A stretch of DNA of 64,000 bases from Aurantimonas coralicida_A (GCF_036016755.1 NZ_JAYXIH010000005.1:100288-164287), one strand, 5' to 3'; shown: positions 50,831 to 60,016, counted from the stretch's first letter. Made by a program: numbers and translations. The notes: generated by a model not told the origin, from the letters alone.

Positions 50831-53476
50831 TCACACCCCCGCGACAAACCCTTCCAGCACGCGCTTCTGGCCGGCCTTGTCAAAGTCGACGGTGAGCTTG
50901 TTGCCCTCGACCGAGGCGACGGTGCCGTTGCCGAATTTCTGGTGGAAGACCCGGTCGCCGCTGGCAAAGCGGCTGTCCTCGGCGATGACGGATTTCGCCA
51001 CCAGTTCGCCCTCGATCTCGCGCGGGCCGCCCTTTTTGGCCGAGGCGTAGAGGCCGAACCCCTGTTTCGGCGGCTGGTTGTGGCCCCTGCCCCCGCGGGC
51101 GCCGGCGCCCGCATTCGACCCGCCGCCGCCCCCATAGTCGATCTGCCGCGCGCGGCCGCCGGACCAGCCGTCGCCGCCCGAACTGCCTTTGCCCCCGGCA
51201 AAGCCGGCATTCGCCGCCTGAGCCCGGCGCCAGCCCGGCGTCTGGTAGGCGTTTTCCTGAAAGGCGGCGGCGCCGTCCCAGCGCGAGGCCCCGTAGCCGC
51301 CGTATTGGCTGGTGTTGGCTTCCATCACCTCGACATGCGCCTCAGGCAGCTCGTCGAGAAAGCGCGAGGGGATGGTCGATTGCCACAGACCGTGAATGCG
51401 GCGGTTGGAGACGAACCAGATCTTGGCCCGGCGCTTGGCGCGGGTGATGCCGACATAGGCGAGCCGGCGCTCTTCCTCCAGGCCCGAGCGGCCGCCCTCG
51501 TCGAGAGCGCGCTGATGGGGAAACAGCCCCTCCTCCCAGCCGGGCAGGAAGACGGTCTCGAATTCCAGCCCCTTGGCCGCGTGCAGCGTCATGATCGAGA
51601 CGGCGTCGAGATCGGCGTTCTGCTCGGTGTCCATGACCAGCGCGACATGTTCGAGGAAGGAGGCGAGCCCCTCGTACTCCTCCATCGAGCGGATCAGCTC
51701 CTTCAGGTTTTCCAGCCGCCCCGGCGCCTCGGCCGAGCGGTCGGCCTGCCACATCGCCGTGTAGCCGGATTCCTCCAGAATCTGCTCGGCCAATTCGGTG
51801 TGCTTGGTGGAATCCAGCAGCTCGGCCCAGCGGACAAGGTCGGTGACGACTCGGCGCAGCGCGTTGCGCGGCTTCGGCTTCAGCTCCTCGGTCTCGACCA
51901 TTTCGCCGGCGGCCGCGATCAGCGGGATTTCGCGGGAGCGGGCGTAGTCGTGCAGCAAGCGGATGGTGGCATCGCCGAGGCCACGCTTCGGCGTGTTGAC
52001 GATGCGCTCGAAGGCCAGATCGTCGGCGGGTTGGACGACGCAGCGGAAATAGGCCAGCGCGTCGCGCACCTCCATGCGCTCGTAAAAGCGCGGGCCGCCG
52101 ATGACCCGGTAGTTGAGCCCCATGGTGACGAAGCGGTCCTCGAAGGTGCGCATCTGGAAGGAGGCGCGGACCAGGATCGCCATGTCGTTGAGGTCGTGAT
52201 TGTCGCGGCGCTGCAGATCCTCGATCGACTCGCCGATGGCGCGCGCCTCCTCCTCCGAATCCCAGCCGGCATTGACCTCGACCTTCTGGTGCTCGGGGTC
52301 GGAAAAGTCGGTGAACAGCGTCTTGCCAAGCCGGTCCTCATTATGGGCGATGAGGTGGGAGGCGGCGCCGAGGATGTGGGCGGTGGACCGGTAGTTGCGT
52401 TCCAGCCGGATGACGGTGGCGCCGGGAAAGTCTTTGTCGAAGCGTAGGATGTTGTCGACCTCGGCGCCACGCCAGCCATAGATCGACTGGTCGTCGTCGC
52501 CCACACAGCAGATGTTGATCTGCTGCTTCTGGTTTTCGCTCACGGCCGAGCGCTCGCTTCGCTCGCTGGCCTGCGCAGGCGCGGCCTGACCGGCCGACGG
52601 GCGGTCGCCCTCGCGGCCTTCGGCCGGGGCGCGTGTCTCTGCAATCGCGGTGGAATCCCGCCGCGTCGGCCTTTGCGCCAGGAGCCGCAGCCAGAGATAT
52701 TGCGCGACATTGGTGTCCTGATACTCGTCGACCAGGATGTAGCGGAAGCGCTTGTGATATTCGGCGAGGACATCCGGATGGGCGCGGAAAATGGCGATCG
52801 GATGCAGCAAGAGATCGCCGAAATCGCAGGCGTTGAGCGATTTCAGCCGCGCCTGATAGGCGGCGTAGAGCTCGCGGCCCTTGCCATTGGCGAAGGCGCG
52901 GGCGTCGCCCTCGGGAATGTCCTTCGGGGTCAGACCCTTGTTCTTCCAGGAATCGAGCATCTGGGCGAAGCCGCGCGCCGGCCAGCGCTTGTCGTCGAGG
53001 TTTTCCGCCTGGATCAGCTGTTTGATCAGCCGGATCTGGTCGTCCGTGTCGAGGATGGTGAAGTTGGATTTCAGCCCGACCAACTCGGCATGGCGGCGCA
53101 GGATCTTGACGCCGATCGAGTGGAAGGTGCCGAGCCAGGGCATGCCCTCGACCTGTTCGCCGACCAAAAGGCCGACGCGGTTTTTCATCTCGCGCGCCGC
53201 CTTGTTGGTGAAGGTGACGGCGAGGATCTGCGACGGAAAGGCGCGGCCGGTGGCGAGGATATGGGCGATGCGCGTCGTCAGCACCCGCGTCTTGCCGGTG
53301 CCGGCGCCGGCCAGCACCAGAACGGGACCCTCGGTGGTCTCGACGGCGGCGCGCTGCTCGGCGTTGAGGCCGGCGAGATAGTCGGGCGCGCGGGAGCCAC
53401 GGGCGGCCATGGCGCGGGCCGCGATGGAGCCGGCCCGGGGAGCGGCGGGGCCGGAAAGATCATGGGAATCGGTCAT
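50831..53476 (-). CDS. uvrD: ATP-dependent DNA helicase UvrD/PcrA type, with in-frame insert
   Basis: An 881-residue SF1A helicase for excision and mismatch repair. Motifs: Q-motif LNAEQRAAVETTEGPVLVLA, Walker A GAGTGKT, TFTNKAAREM, DEYQDTN (motif II), GDDDQSIYGWRG (III), IRLERNYRST (IV), VSIMTLHAAKGLEFETVFL (V) and AYVGITRAKRR (VI); a Gly-rich linker and a terminal Tudor-like part (GDRVFHQKFGNGTVASVEGN) follow. Between LWLRLLAQ and NICCVGDDDQ there are about 50 extra residues (269-319) encoded by palindromic repeat DNA, still in frame. An IS1182-type element lies 36 bases upstream of the start, so the native promoter is probably separated from the gene. Start MTDSHDLSGP preferred; a GTG at 53509 adds 11 residues. 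Confidence 0.95.
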   Translation of the reverse strand: MTDSHDLSGPAAPRAGSIAARAMAARGSRAPDYLAGLNAEQRAAVETTEGPVLVLAGAGTGKTRVLTTRIAHILATGRAFPSQILAVTFTNKAAREMKNRVGLLVGEQVEGMPWLGTFHSIGVKILRRHAELVGLKSNFTILDTDDQIRLIKQLIQAENLDDKRWPARGFAQMLDSWKNKGLTPKDIPEGDARAFANGKGRELYAAYQARLKSLNACDFGDLLLHPIAIFRAHPDVLAEYHKRFRYILVDEYQDTNVAQYLWLRLLAQRPTRRDSTAIAETRAPAEGREGDRPSAGQAAPAQASERSERSAVSENQKQQINICCVGDDDQSIYGWRGAEVDNILRFDKDFPGATVIRLERNYRSTAHILGAASHLIAHNEDRLGKTLFTDFSDPEHQKVEVNAGWDSEEEARAIGESIEDLQRRDNHDLNDMAILVRASFQMRTFEDRFVTMGLNYRVIGGPRFYERMEVRDALAYFRCVVQPADDLAFERIVNTPKRGLGDATIRLLHDYARSREIPLIAAAGEMVETEELKPKPRNALRRVVTDLVRWAELLDSTKHTELAEQILEESGYTAMWQADRSAEAPGRLENLKELIRSMEEYEGLASFLEHVALVMDTEQNADLDAVSIMTLHAAKGLEFETVFLPGWEEGLFPHQRALDEGGRSGLEEERRLAYVGITRAKRRAKIWFVSNRRIHGLWQSTIPSRFLDELPEAHVEVMEANTSQYGGYGASRWDGAAAFQENAYQTPGWRRAQAANAGFAGGKGSSGGDGWSGGRARQIDYGGGGGSNAGAGARGGRGHNQPPKQGFGLYASAKKGGPREIEGELVAKSVIAEDSRFASGDRVFHQKFGNGTVASVEGNKLTVDFDKAGQKRVLEGFVAGV
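52518..52672. repeat. Palindromic repeat inserted in frame in uvrD
   Basis: This part encodes the extra Arg/Ala/Glu/Ser-rich segment (ETRAPAEGREGDRPSAG, then AQASERSERSAV) of the helicase. The DNA contains near-palindromes GAGCGCTCGCTTCGCTCGCT and GCGGCCTTCGGCCGGGGCGC, a style foreign to helicase genes. It keeps the frame and sits between motifs II and III, a surface loop in UvrD structures. Confidence 0.6.
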
Positions 53477-53508
53477 CGCCCGCAATGTAATGGTTCGGGC
53501 GCGGAACA

Positions 53509-55137
53509 CTAGGAGGCTGTCCCCGTAATGCCTCGGTTGAACTCGACAAGATGGAAGTATGCTGATTCAGTCGTGGGATGAGCAAAACCTTTCGTCGGTG
53601 GCCTGTTGATCAGGTTCAGCTTCTTCCTGCGTCGGTGGGTGACTTCGTGCCGGCGGGCCATGTCGCCCATTTCGTGCGCGACATGGCCCGCGAGCAGTTG
53701 GACCTGTCGGAGATTATCGAGAGCTACACCGAGTTGCGCGGTTATCCGCCATTTGACCCTGTGATGATGACGGCGCTGCTGCTCTACGGCTACAGCCAGG
53801 GGGTCTATTCGTCGCGACGGATGGCGCGGGCCTGCGAGGAGCGGCTGGATTTCCTTGCGGTGACGGCGATGAACCGTCCGGATCATCGGACGATCAACAA
53901 GTTCCGCAAGCGTCACCTGTCGGCCTTGAGCGGCCTGTTCGTGCAGGTGTTGAAGCTTTGCCAGAAAGCGGGGCTGGCCGACCTTGGTCACGTTGCGCTC
54001 GACGGGACGAAGATCAAGGCCAATGCCTCCAGGCACAAGGCGATGAGCTATGATCGGATGCTCAAGACCGGGCCGGAACTCAAAGCGCAAGTGGACGCCT
54101 GGCTTGCGCGGGCCGAGCAGACGGATGCGCTCGAAGACGCCGAGCTCGGCGAGGCGCGCGGCGACGAGATGCCGGACTGGATGGCAGACAAGCAGAAACG
54201 CATCGCCAAGATCGAGGAAGCCAAGACGGCCCTCGAGGCGGAGGCTCGTGCCCAGGCTGAAGCCAAGGCCAGGGCGGCGACCGAGAAGCAGCGAAAGCGG
54301 AAGCGCAAGGGCGGGCCAGGCAAGCCGACGAAGGGCAAGGCCCAGCCGGAGCCACCTGCCGAGGCCCAGGGGGAATCCAAGGAGGAGCCGAAGCCGAAGG
54401 CCAAGGCGCAGCGCAATTTCACCGATCCTGAAAGCCGGATCATGAAGGGGCCTGATGGCTTCCTCCAGGGTTACAACGCCCAGGCAGCCGTCGACGCCAA
54501 GGCGCAGATCATCGTTGCCCACGGTCTGAGCGACTGTTCGGCCGACAGCGGCCAGCTCGAGCCCATGTTCAAGGAGATCCGCGTCAACACCGGGCGTAAC
54601 CCTGCCCAGTTTTCGGCTGATGCCGGCTACTGTTCGGATGCCAATCTGGCAGCTCTGGACAAGCAGAAGATCAATGCCTTCATTGCCCCCGGACGACAGC
54701 GACACGGTCGGCCGCCCGGCGAGGGTGGCGCACCCGGCGCCCCTGGAACCAGGGTCGAGCGGATGCGCGCCAAGCTGCGCAAGGACGGCTTTGACAGTCC
54801 TTATCGCTTGCGCAAGCAGACCGTCGAGCCGGTCTTCGGTCAGATCAAGCACGCCCGCGGCTTCCGGCAATTCCTGCTGCGTGGCCGCGACAAGGTCGCT
54901 AGCGAATGGGCGATGATCTGCACCGTCCACAATCTGTTGAAACTGGCCACATATCGACCGGCACTGGCCTGAACCGGGCGCCGAAAGCCCAGTGTCGATG
55001 CTGCACCGGCGTCCGCCAGCCACTTCCAGCCGACGAGAACTGTTCTCACACGAACATCCAGATCGCATCCACAGCGCGCCACCCCCCTTTCGGCGCAAAG
55101 CTTCCCCTGCTACCGCTTTAAGGAGTCACGCTCCTAG
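53509..55137 (+). mobile_element. IS1182-family insertion sequence
   Basis: Both ends carry CTAG (53509-53512 and 55134-55137), consistent with a 4-base target duplication. Just inside, GAGGCTGTCCCCGTAATG and the reverse complement of the right end, GAGCGTGACTCCTTAAAG, agree at 12 of 18 positions and form the terminal inverted repeats. The single gene inside is a complete IS1182-type transposase. The element separates uvrD (minus) from the dienelactone hydrolase gene (plus), which were divergent neighbours before insertion. Confidence 0.8.
53578..54972 (+). CDS. IS1182-family transposase
   Basis: A 464-residue DDE transposase. N-terminal domain: VGDFVPAGHVAHFVRDMARE, YPPFDPVMMTALLLYGYSQG, SSRRMARACEERLDFLAVTA. 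Catalytic region: LADLGHVALDGTKIKANASR (first Asp), FSADAGYCSDANLAAL (second Asp) and RKQTVEPVFGQIKHARGFRQ (Glu). A long Lys/Ala/Glu-rich coiled insertion (about 190-285) is usual for the family. The gene is intact and lies between matched inverted repeats, so the element may be active. Confidence 0.96.
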   Translation: MSKTFRRWPVDQVQLLPASVGDFVPAGHVAHFVRDMAREQLDLSEIIESYTELRGYPPFDPVMMTALLLYGYSQGVYSSRRMARACEERLDFLAVTAMNRPDHRTINKFRKRHLSALSGLFVQVLKLCQKAGLADLGHVALDGTKIKANASRHKAMSYDRMLKTGPELKAQVDAWLARAEQTDALEDAELGEARGDEMPDWMADKQKRIAKIEEAKTALEAEARAQAEAKARAATEKQRKRKRKGGPGKPTKGKAQPEPPAEAQGESKEEPKPKAKAQRNFTDPESRIMKGPDGFLQGYNAQAAVDAKAQIIVAHGLSDCSADSGQLEPMFKEIRVNTGRNPAQFSADAGYCSDANLAALDKQKINAFIAPGRQRHGRPPGEGGAPGAPGTRVERMRAKLRKDGFDSPYRLRKQTVEPVFGQIKHARGFRQFLLRGRDKVASEWAMICTVHNLLKLATYRPALA

Positions 55138-55140
55138 GGG

Positions 55141-55175
55141 AACGCGGTCGCCTTGCGGGCAGAGGCGACCGCGTT
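55141..55175. other. 13-bp perfect dyad upstream of the dienelactone hydrolase gene
   Basis: AACGCGGTCGCCT pairs with AGGCGACCGCGTT across a 9-base loop. It lies 4 bases beyond the IS right end and 36 bases before the hydrolase start. No T run on either strand. It could be an operator, an mRNA leader hairpin, or part of the IS insertion target. Confidence 0.5.
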
Positions 55176-55210
55176 AGTATTCCCAATGATGGAGCATGGG
55201 AGCAAGCGCA

Positions 55211-56107
55211 ATGACCGACGAAACACCCCGCACGCCGAAGATCACCCAGGCGATGATCGACGTCTATGACGAATACACGCATCTGACACTGGACCGGCGC
55301 GGCTTCATGGCCAAGCTGACGGCGCTTGCCGGCTCGGCGACGGCGGCGGCCGCGATCGCGCCGCTGATCGGCGCGTCCAAGGCCAGCGCCCAGATCGTCG
55401 CCCCGCAGGATGAGCGGGTGACGACCGTGTGGGCGCAATTCCCTGCCGCCGGCGCGGAGATGAAGGCCTATGTCGCCAAGCCGACCGACGCCGAGGGACC
55501 GCTGCCCGGAGTCCTCGTCATCCACGAGAACCGCGGCCTCAACGCCCATATCGAGGACGTCGCGCGACGGCTGGCGCTGGAGGGCTTCGTCGCCGTCGCG
55601 CCGGACTTCCTGTCGGCCGATGGCGGCACGCCGACGGACGAGGACAAGGCGCGCGAGATGATCGGCGCGCTCGACGGCGCCAAGACGGTGGAGAGCGCAG
55701 TCGCGGCGCGCGAATGGGCGACGAGCGAGGCCGGCACCACCGGCCAAGTCGGGGCGGTCGGCTTTTGCTGGGGCGGCGGGCTGGTCAACAGCCTGGCGGT
55801 CGCCGATCCGGAGCTCGGCGCCGGCGTCGCCTATTACGGCCGCCAGCCGGACGCGGCCGATGTCGCAAAAATCAAGGCGCCGATGCTCCTGCACTATGCC
55901 GGGCTCGACGAGCGCATCAATGCCGGCATCGACGCCTACAAGGCGGCGCTGGAGGCGGCCGGGATGGAGCATGCGATCGTCGTCCATGAGGGCGTCAACC
56001 ACGCCTTCAACAACGACACATCGGCGGCGCGCTACGACAAGGCGGCGGCGGACAGCGCCTGGGAGCAGACGGTCGCGTTCCTGAAGCAGCACCTCGGCGG
56101 CGGTTGA
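55211..56107 (+). CDS. Tat-exported dienelactone hydrolase family protein
   Basis: A 298-residue alpha/beta hydrolase. A twin-arginine motif (LDRRGFMAKLTALAGSATAA) starts after a 35-residue leader and predicts export in folded form. The DLH core has GVLVIHENRGLNAHIEDVAR (oxyanion Glu), nucleophile Cys in GAVGFCWGGG, then HYAGLDERINAGIDAYKAAL (Asp region) and VNHAFNN (His), so the Cys-Asp-His triad is complete. ATG 55211 has GGGAG nine bases upstream; ATG 55196 follows its GGAG too closely. Substrate unknown. Confidence 0.92.
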   Translation: MTDETPRTPKITQAMIDVYDEYTHLTLDRRGFMAKLTALAGSATAAAAIAPLIGASKASAQIVAPQDERVTTVWAQFPAAGAEMKAYVAKPTDAEGPLPGVLVIHENRGLNAHIEDVARRLALEGFVAVAPDFLSADGGTPTDEDKAREMIGALDGAKTVESAVAAREWATSEAGTTGQVGAVGFCWGGGLVNSLAVADPELGAGVAYYGRQPDAADVAKIKAPMLLHYAGLDERINAGIDAYKAALEAAGMEHAIVVHEGVNHAFNNDTSAARYDKAAADSAWEQTVAFLKQHLGGG

Positions 56108-56321
56108 TCCCGCCGCGTTCCGGCTACCGCACGATCGCCGGGACGGGACCGACACGCGCCATCCAAGCGCAGGAATGCGCGGACGAGCGCCATGCCGTGG
56201 CGTCGTTTACAGAATTTTAACCCTCGTCCCCCGCCAGATTATTAATCTCAATGCCGTTTGGTCACCACATCGAATTCGTCGCTCGGCCAAACCTTGCCGC
56301 GACGCGTGGATGAGGATGGCG

Positions 56322-56792
56322 ATGAAGACCCCGGACTATCACGATGGCGGCCCTGTGGAGGTCGTCGCCTTCCGTGTCAACGAGCAAGAATTCTGTGTCC
56401 GGACGATTTCGGTGCGCGAAATCCGGGGGTGGTCGCAATCGACCCCCTTGCCGAATTCCTCGCCCGACATCCTGGGCATGATCAATCTGCGCGGGACGGT
56501 CATTCCCGTGGTCAGCATGGCGCAGAAGCTCGGCATGACCGCCGCGCCGCCGAATCCTCGCAGCGCCATTGTCGTCGTCGAGGTTCAAGATACGATTCTG
56601 GGCCTGCTCGTGGACGGTCTCTCCGACCTCCTGACCTTCGACGGCTCCACTATCCAGCCGGTTCCGGAAATGACCGGCGGCTACGACAAGAGCTATACCG
56701 AAGGCATCATCGCGCACGCCGACGGCATGATCTGCTTCCTCAACCTCGACCACATGTTTCCAGACGTCGCAAAATTGGCTGCCGCGGCGTAA
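56322..56792 (+). CDS. cheW: CheW chemotaxis coupling protein (first copy)
   Basis: A 156-residue CheW linking receptors to CheA. VEVVAFRVNEQEFCVRTISV and REIRGWSQSTPLPNSSPDIL, then GMINLRGTVIPVVSMAQKLG and DGMICFLNLDHMF cover both SH3-like subdomains. I chose ATG 56322 because GAGG lies six bases upstream and its length equals the second cheW copy; ATGs at 56310 and 56316 are alternatives. It is followed by an mcp gene and by a close paralogue beyond it. Confidence 0.93.
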   Translation: MKTPDYHDGGPVEVVAFRVNEQEFCVRTISVREIRGWSQSTPLPNSSPDILGMINLRGTVIPVVSMAQKLGMTAAPPNPRSAIVVVEVQDTILGLLVDGLSDLLTFDGSTIQPVPEMTGGYDKSYTEGIIAHADGMICFLNLDHMFPDVAKLAAAA

Positions 56793-57241
56793 TGCCGCAA
56801 GGGGAGCTGGGGACTGCCGCCAACTAACGGCGGCACCTTCGGTATTCGCCCTCGGCCCTCGCTCGAGGTATCAACGCCGCGATCAAGTGGCGGGCGCGAA
56901 TTTCGGTTATTTCAGAGCTCGTTACGCGAAACGCGACAAAGGCATTTCAGGTTTGCATCGAGTCCCATGGGGCCGTGCGCCGGCAATAACAATTATCATC
57001 CGTACTCTTTTTACATCGCACCTTCCTCACCGATGCGTGATGCAAATACTTACGAATGAAATCAGTTGTTAACAGATAGCCGTCTAACAACCCCATTAAG
57101 CTCGCTTGCCGGATGCCAAGCGTATGCCTGAGCGTCGCGAAAGCGTGCCCGGCTGTCCGACGAGCGACGCGCCTTCATATTGGCGCGAGTTCAATTGGGT
57201 CCGACCGGAAAGTCGGCAGTGAGGGTGAGGAGATAGGTTTG
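56793..57241. other. 449-base region between cheW and mcp
   Basis: No gene supported. A stem-loop TGCCGCC-AACTAAC-GGCGGCA at 56815-56835 lies 22 bases past the first cheW stop and may end that transcript, though only CCTTCGG follows. The part from about 56985 to 57090 is AT-rich (AATAACAATTATCATCC, CTCTTTTTACATCGC) and probably contains the promoter for mcp-cheW2. Confidence 0.45.
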
Positions 57242-59038
57242 ATGGGTATTCTACCGGCAGGTTTCGGGAATGGCGATTCAAAGGCCATTCTCGCGGCGCT
57301 CAGCAAGTCGCTCGCAACAATCGAGTTCAAGCCGGATGGCACGATCATCACGGCCAATGAGAACTTCTGCAGCGCGATTGGCTATGACGTCAGCGAGGTC
57401 GCCGGACGGCATCATTCGATGTTCGTCGAACCGGCCTACGCCCAGAGCGCCGAATACAAAGAGTTCTGGGCCAAGCTCGGACGCGGCGAATTCGATGCGC
57501 GCGAATACAAGCGCTTCGGCAAGGGCGGCAAGGAAATCTGGATCCAGGCCACCTATAATCCGATCCTCGGTGCCGGCGGGAAGGTTCAAAAAGTCCTCAA
57601 GATCGCGACGGACATTACCGCCGCCAAGCTGGTTTCGGCCGAAAATTCCGGCAAACTCGATGCCATCGGTCGGGCGCAGGCGGTGATCGAGTTCACCGTC
57701 GACGGCAAGATCCTCACCGCGAACGACAATTTCCTGAACGCGATGGGCTATGGGCTCGACGAGGTCGTCGGACGACACCATTCGATGTTCGTCGAACCGG
57801 CCTATGCCCAATCACCGGACTACCGCAATTTCTGGACGCGGCTCGGCAGCGGCGAGTTTGTGTCCGAGGAATTCAAGCGGATCGGCAAGGGCGGCAAGGA
57901 AATCTGGATCCAGGCGTCCTACAACCCGATCTTCGACATGAGCGGCAAGGTGATGAAGGTGGTCAAATTCGCGACCGACATTACCGGGCGCGTCGAAGCC
58001 GTCAACGAGCTCGCCAACGGACTCGGCCGGATGGCCGATGGCGACGTGCGTCAGCGCATCACTCGACCCTTCATTCCGGCCCTCGACAAATTGCGCGAGG
58101 ACTTCAACGAGTCCGTCGGCACTTTGGAGGCGGCCCTGCAGAAGGTTGGAGAGAATGCGTCCGCCATTCATAGCGCCAGCGCCGAAATCCAGACCGCGTC
58201 CGACGATCTGGCGAAGCGGACGGAACAGCAGGCTGCGTCCGTCGAGGAGACCGCCGCCGCGATCGAAGAGATGACGGCGACCGTGAAGAGTTCCACCGAG
58301 CGGGCCGAAGGGGCCGGGCAACTGGTCACCCAGACCAGGGCGGGAGCGGAGAAGTCCGGCGAGGTCGTGCGGCGTGCCGTCGCCGCAATGGGCGAAATCG
58401 AGGCCTCGTCCGGCCAGATCGTCAACATCATCGGGGTGATCGACGAGATCGCCTTCCAAACCAATCTCCTGGCTCTCAACGCTGGGGTGGAGGCGGCGCG
58501 CGCCGGCGAAGCCGGCCGGGGCTTCGCGGTCGTCGCCCAGGAAGTGCGCGAACTCGCCCAACGCTCGGCGAAAGCGGCGAAGGAAATCAAGAGTCTGATC
58601 AACACCTCGGGCGAGAACGTCAAGCTGGGTGTGGGGCTGGTCGGCGAGACGGGTGCCGCGCTCGAGACCATCGTCAGCGAGGTGAAGGAGATCGACCAGC
58701 ACGTCACGGCGATCGTCGAGGCCGCGCGCGAACAAATGGTCGGGCTTCAGGAGATCAACAAGGCCGTCGCTTCGATCGACCAGGGCACGCAGCAGAACGC
58801 CAGCATGGTGGAGGAGTCCTCCGCGGCCTGTCACGGTCTCAGCCAGCAAGCCGCGGCCTTGACCGAACTGTTGGGCCATTTCGACCTCAGCGACGAACGG
58901 CAGGGAGCGCAGCCCGCCGGCCGAAAAGTCACGAGGATGCCGGATTCTCCAGCCCGGCAGCTCGTAGGGAAAGTCTCCCGCGCCTTCGCGACCAATGGCA
59001 ACGCGGCAGTCGACGCCAACACATGGGAGGAATTTTGA
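57242..59038 (+). CDS. Soluble methyl-accepting chemotaxis protein with two PAS domains
   Basis: A 598-residue receptor without membrane segments. Two tandem PAS domains (about 20-130 and 140-250) share GRHHSMFVEPAYAQS, so they arose by duplication; each ends with a PAC-type block (GKGGKEIWIQATYNPIL / GKGGKEIWIQASYNPIF). A short HAMP-like stretch (ELANGLGRMADGDVRQRI) leads into the signalling coiled coil with the tip IDEIAFQTNLLALNAGVEAA near residue 400. The last five residues, TWEEF, fit the x-W-x-x-F tether bound by CheR/CheB. PAS domains suggest redox or light sensing through a cofactor, which is inferred. GAGGAG lies upstream of the ATG. Confidence 0.93.
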   Translation: MGILPAGFGNGDSKAILAALSKSLATIEFKPDGTIITANENFCSAIGYDVSEVAGRHHSMFVEPAYAQSAEYKEFWAKLGRGEFDAREYKRFGKGGKEIWIQATYNPILGAGGKVQKVLKIATDITAAKLVSAENSGKLDAIGRAQAVIEFTVDGKILTANDNFLNAMGYGLDEVVGRHHSMFVEPAYAQSPDYRNFWTRLGSGEFVSEEFKRIGKGGKEIWIQASYNPIFDMSGKVMKVVKFATDITGRVEAVNELANGLGRMADGDVRQRITRPFIPALDKLREDFNESVGTLEAALQKVGENASAIHSASAEIQTASDDLAKRTEQQAASVEETAAAIEEMTATVKSSTERAEGAGQLVTQTRAGAEKSGEVVRRAVAAMGEIEASSGQIVNIIGVIDEIAFQTNLLALNAGVEAARAGEAGRGFAVVAQEVRELAQRSAKAAKEIKSLINTSGENVKLGVGLVGETGAALETIVSEVKEIDQHVTAIVEAAREQMVGLQEINKAVASIDQGTQQNASMVEESSAACHGLSQQAAALTELLGHFDLSDERQGAQPAGRKVTRMPDSPARQLVGKVSRAFATNGNAAVDANTWEEF

Positions 59039-59508
59039 TGGCTCCCGACATCGGAGAGGACGGCGGACCGCTCGAAATCGTCGCCTTCCGCATCAACGAG
59101 CAGGAGTTTTGCGTCCGGACCATCTCGGTCCGCGAAATCCGAGGGTGGTCGCAATCGACTCCCTTGCCGAACTCCCCGCCGGACATCCTGGGCTTGATCA
59201 ACCTGCGCGGCACCATCATTCCGGTGGTCAGCATGGCCCGCAAGCTCGGAATGACCGCCACGGACCCCAATCCGCGCAGCGCCATAGTGGTGGTCGAGGT
59301 TCAAGGCAAGACGCTCGGCCTTTTGGTCGACCGCCTGTCCGACATCATGACCGTCGATCATTCCAGCATCCAGCCCGTCCCCGAAATGAGCGGAGCTTAC
59401 GAGAAGAGCTACGCCCAGGGGATCATCGCGCACTCGGACGGCATGATCTGCTTCCTCAACCTCGAACAGATGTTTCCGCAGGCCGTCGCGCTCGCGGAAG
59501 CGGCGTAA
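59038..59508 (+). CDS. cheW: CheW chemotaxis coupling protein (second copy)
   Basis: A 156-residue paralogue of the first CheW in this cluster, same length and nearly the same core: INEQEFCVRTISVREIRGWS, LGLINLRGTIIPVVSMARKL and VVVEVQGKTLGLLVDRLSDI. It starts within the mcp stop (TGATG), with GGGAGGA upstream, so it is translationally coupled to the receptor. Two CheWs around one receptor suggest a dedicated array or a tandem duplication; no cheA, cheR or cheY is in the window. Confidence 0.95.
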   Translation: MAPDIGEDGGPLEIVAFRINEQEFCVRTISVREIRGWSQSTPLPNSPPDILGLINLRGTIIPVVSMARKLGMTATDPNPRSAIVVVEVQGKTLGLLVDRLSDIMTVDHSSIQPVPEMSGAYEKSYAQGIIAHSDGMICFLNLEQMFPQAVALAEAA

Positions 59509-59590
59509 CGCGAAACAATCCAAGAGGCCGGGCGCACACCCATGCGACCGGCCTTTCGCCGAACACTTATCTCCTGTGCCAGCACGGCGA

Positions 59591-60016
59591 TCAGCGGTTG
59601 CCGGAATCCAGCAGCGTATCCAGGATCGGGCAATCGGGCACATTGCCGCCCTCGCATTCCGCCGAGACCGCCACGAGCGTACGCTCCAGGCGCTCAAGGT
59701 CGGCGATCTTGGCGCGGATGCCGTCGATATGGCGACGGGTCAGCGCCAGAACCTCGCCGCACGTCGTGTCGCGCGCATCGGTGAGACCCAGCAATCCCCG
59801 CAATTCCTCGATCGAGAAGCCGAGTTCGCGGCCGCGCAGGATGAAGCCGAGCCGCGCCTGATCATCCGGCGCATAGAGCCGGTGACCGCCCTCTGAGCGG
59901 TCCGGAACGCCGAGCAACCCGATTTTCTCGTAGTAACGGATCGTCTCGCTGTTGCAGCTCATGCGCTTGGCCAGTTCGCCGCGCTTGAGCACCGCTCTCG
60001 CAGCCGTGATCGCCAT
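59591..60016 (-). CDS. merR: Mercury-responsive transcriptional regulator MerR
   Basis: A 141-residue MerR. HTH at the start (GELAKRMSCNSETIRYYEKI, GLLGVPDRSEGGHRLY), then the dimer helix with Hg(II)-binding cysteines C86 (DTTCGEV), C121 and C129 (AECEGGNVPDCPIL). The spacing of the last two is 8 rather than the 9 of Tn501 MerR. It is divergent from merT, 77 bases apart, with its operator-promoter between them. It represses and, with Hg(II), activates the mer operon. Confidence 0.95.
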   Translation of the reverse strand: MAITAARAVLKRGELAKRMSCNSETIRYYEKIGLLGVPDRSEGGHRLYAPDDQARLGFILRGRELGFSIEELRGLLGLTDARDTTCGEVLALTRRHIDGIRAKIADLERLERTLVAVSAECEGGNVPDCPILDTLLDSGNR

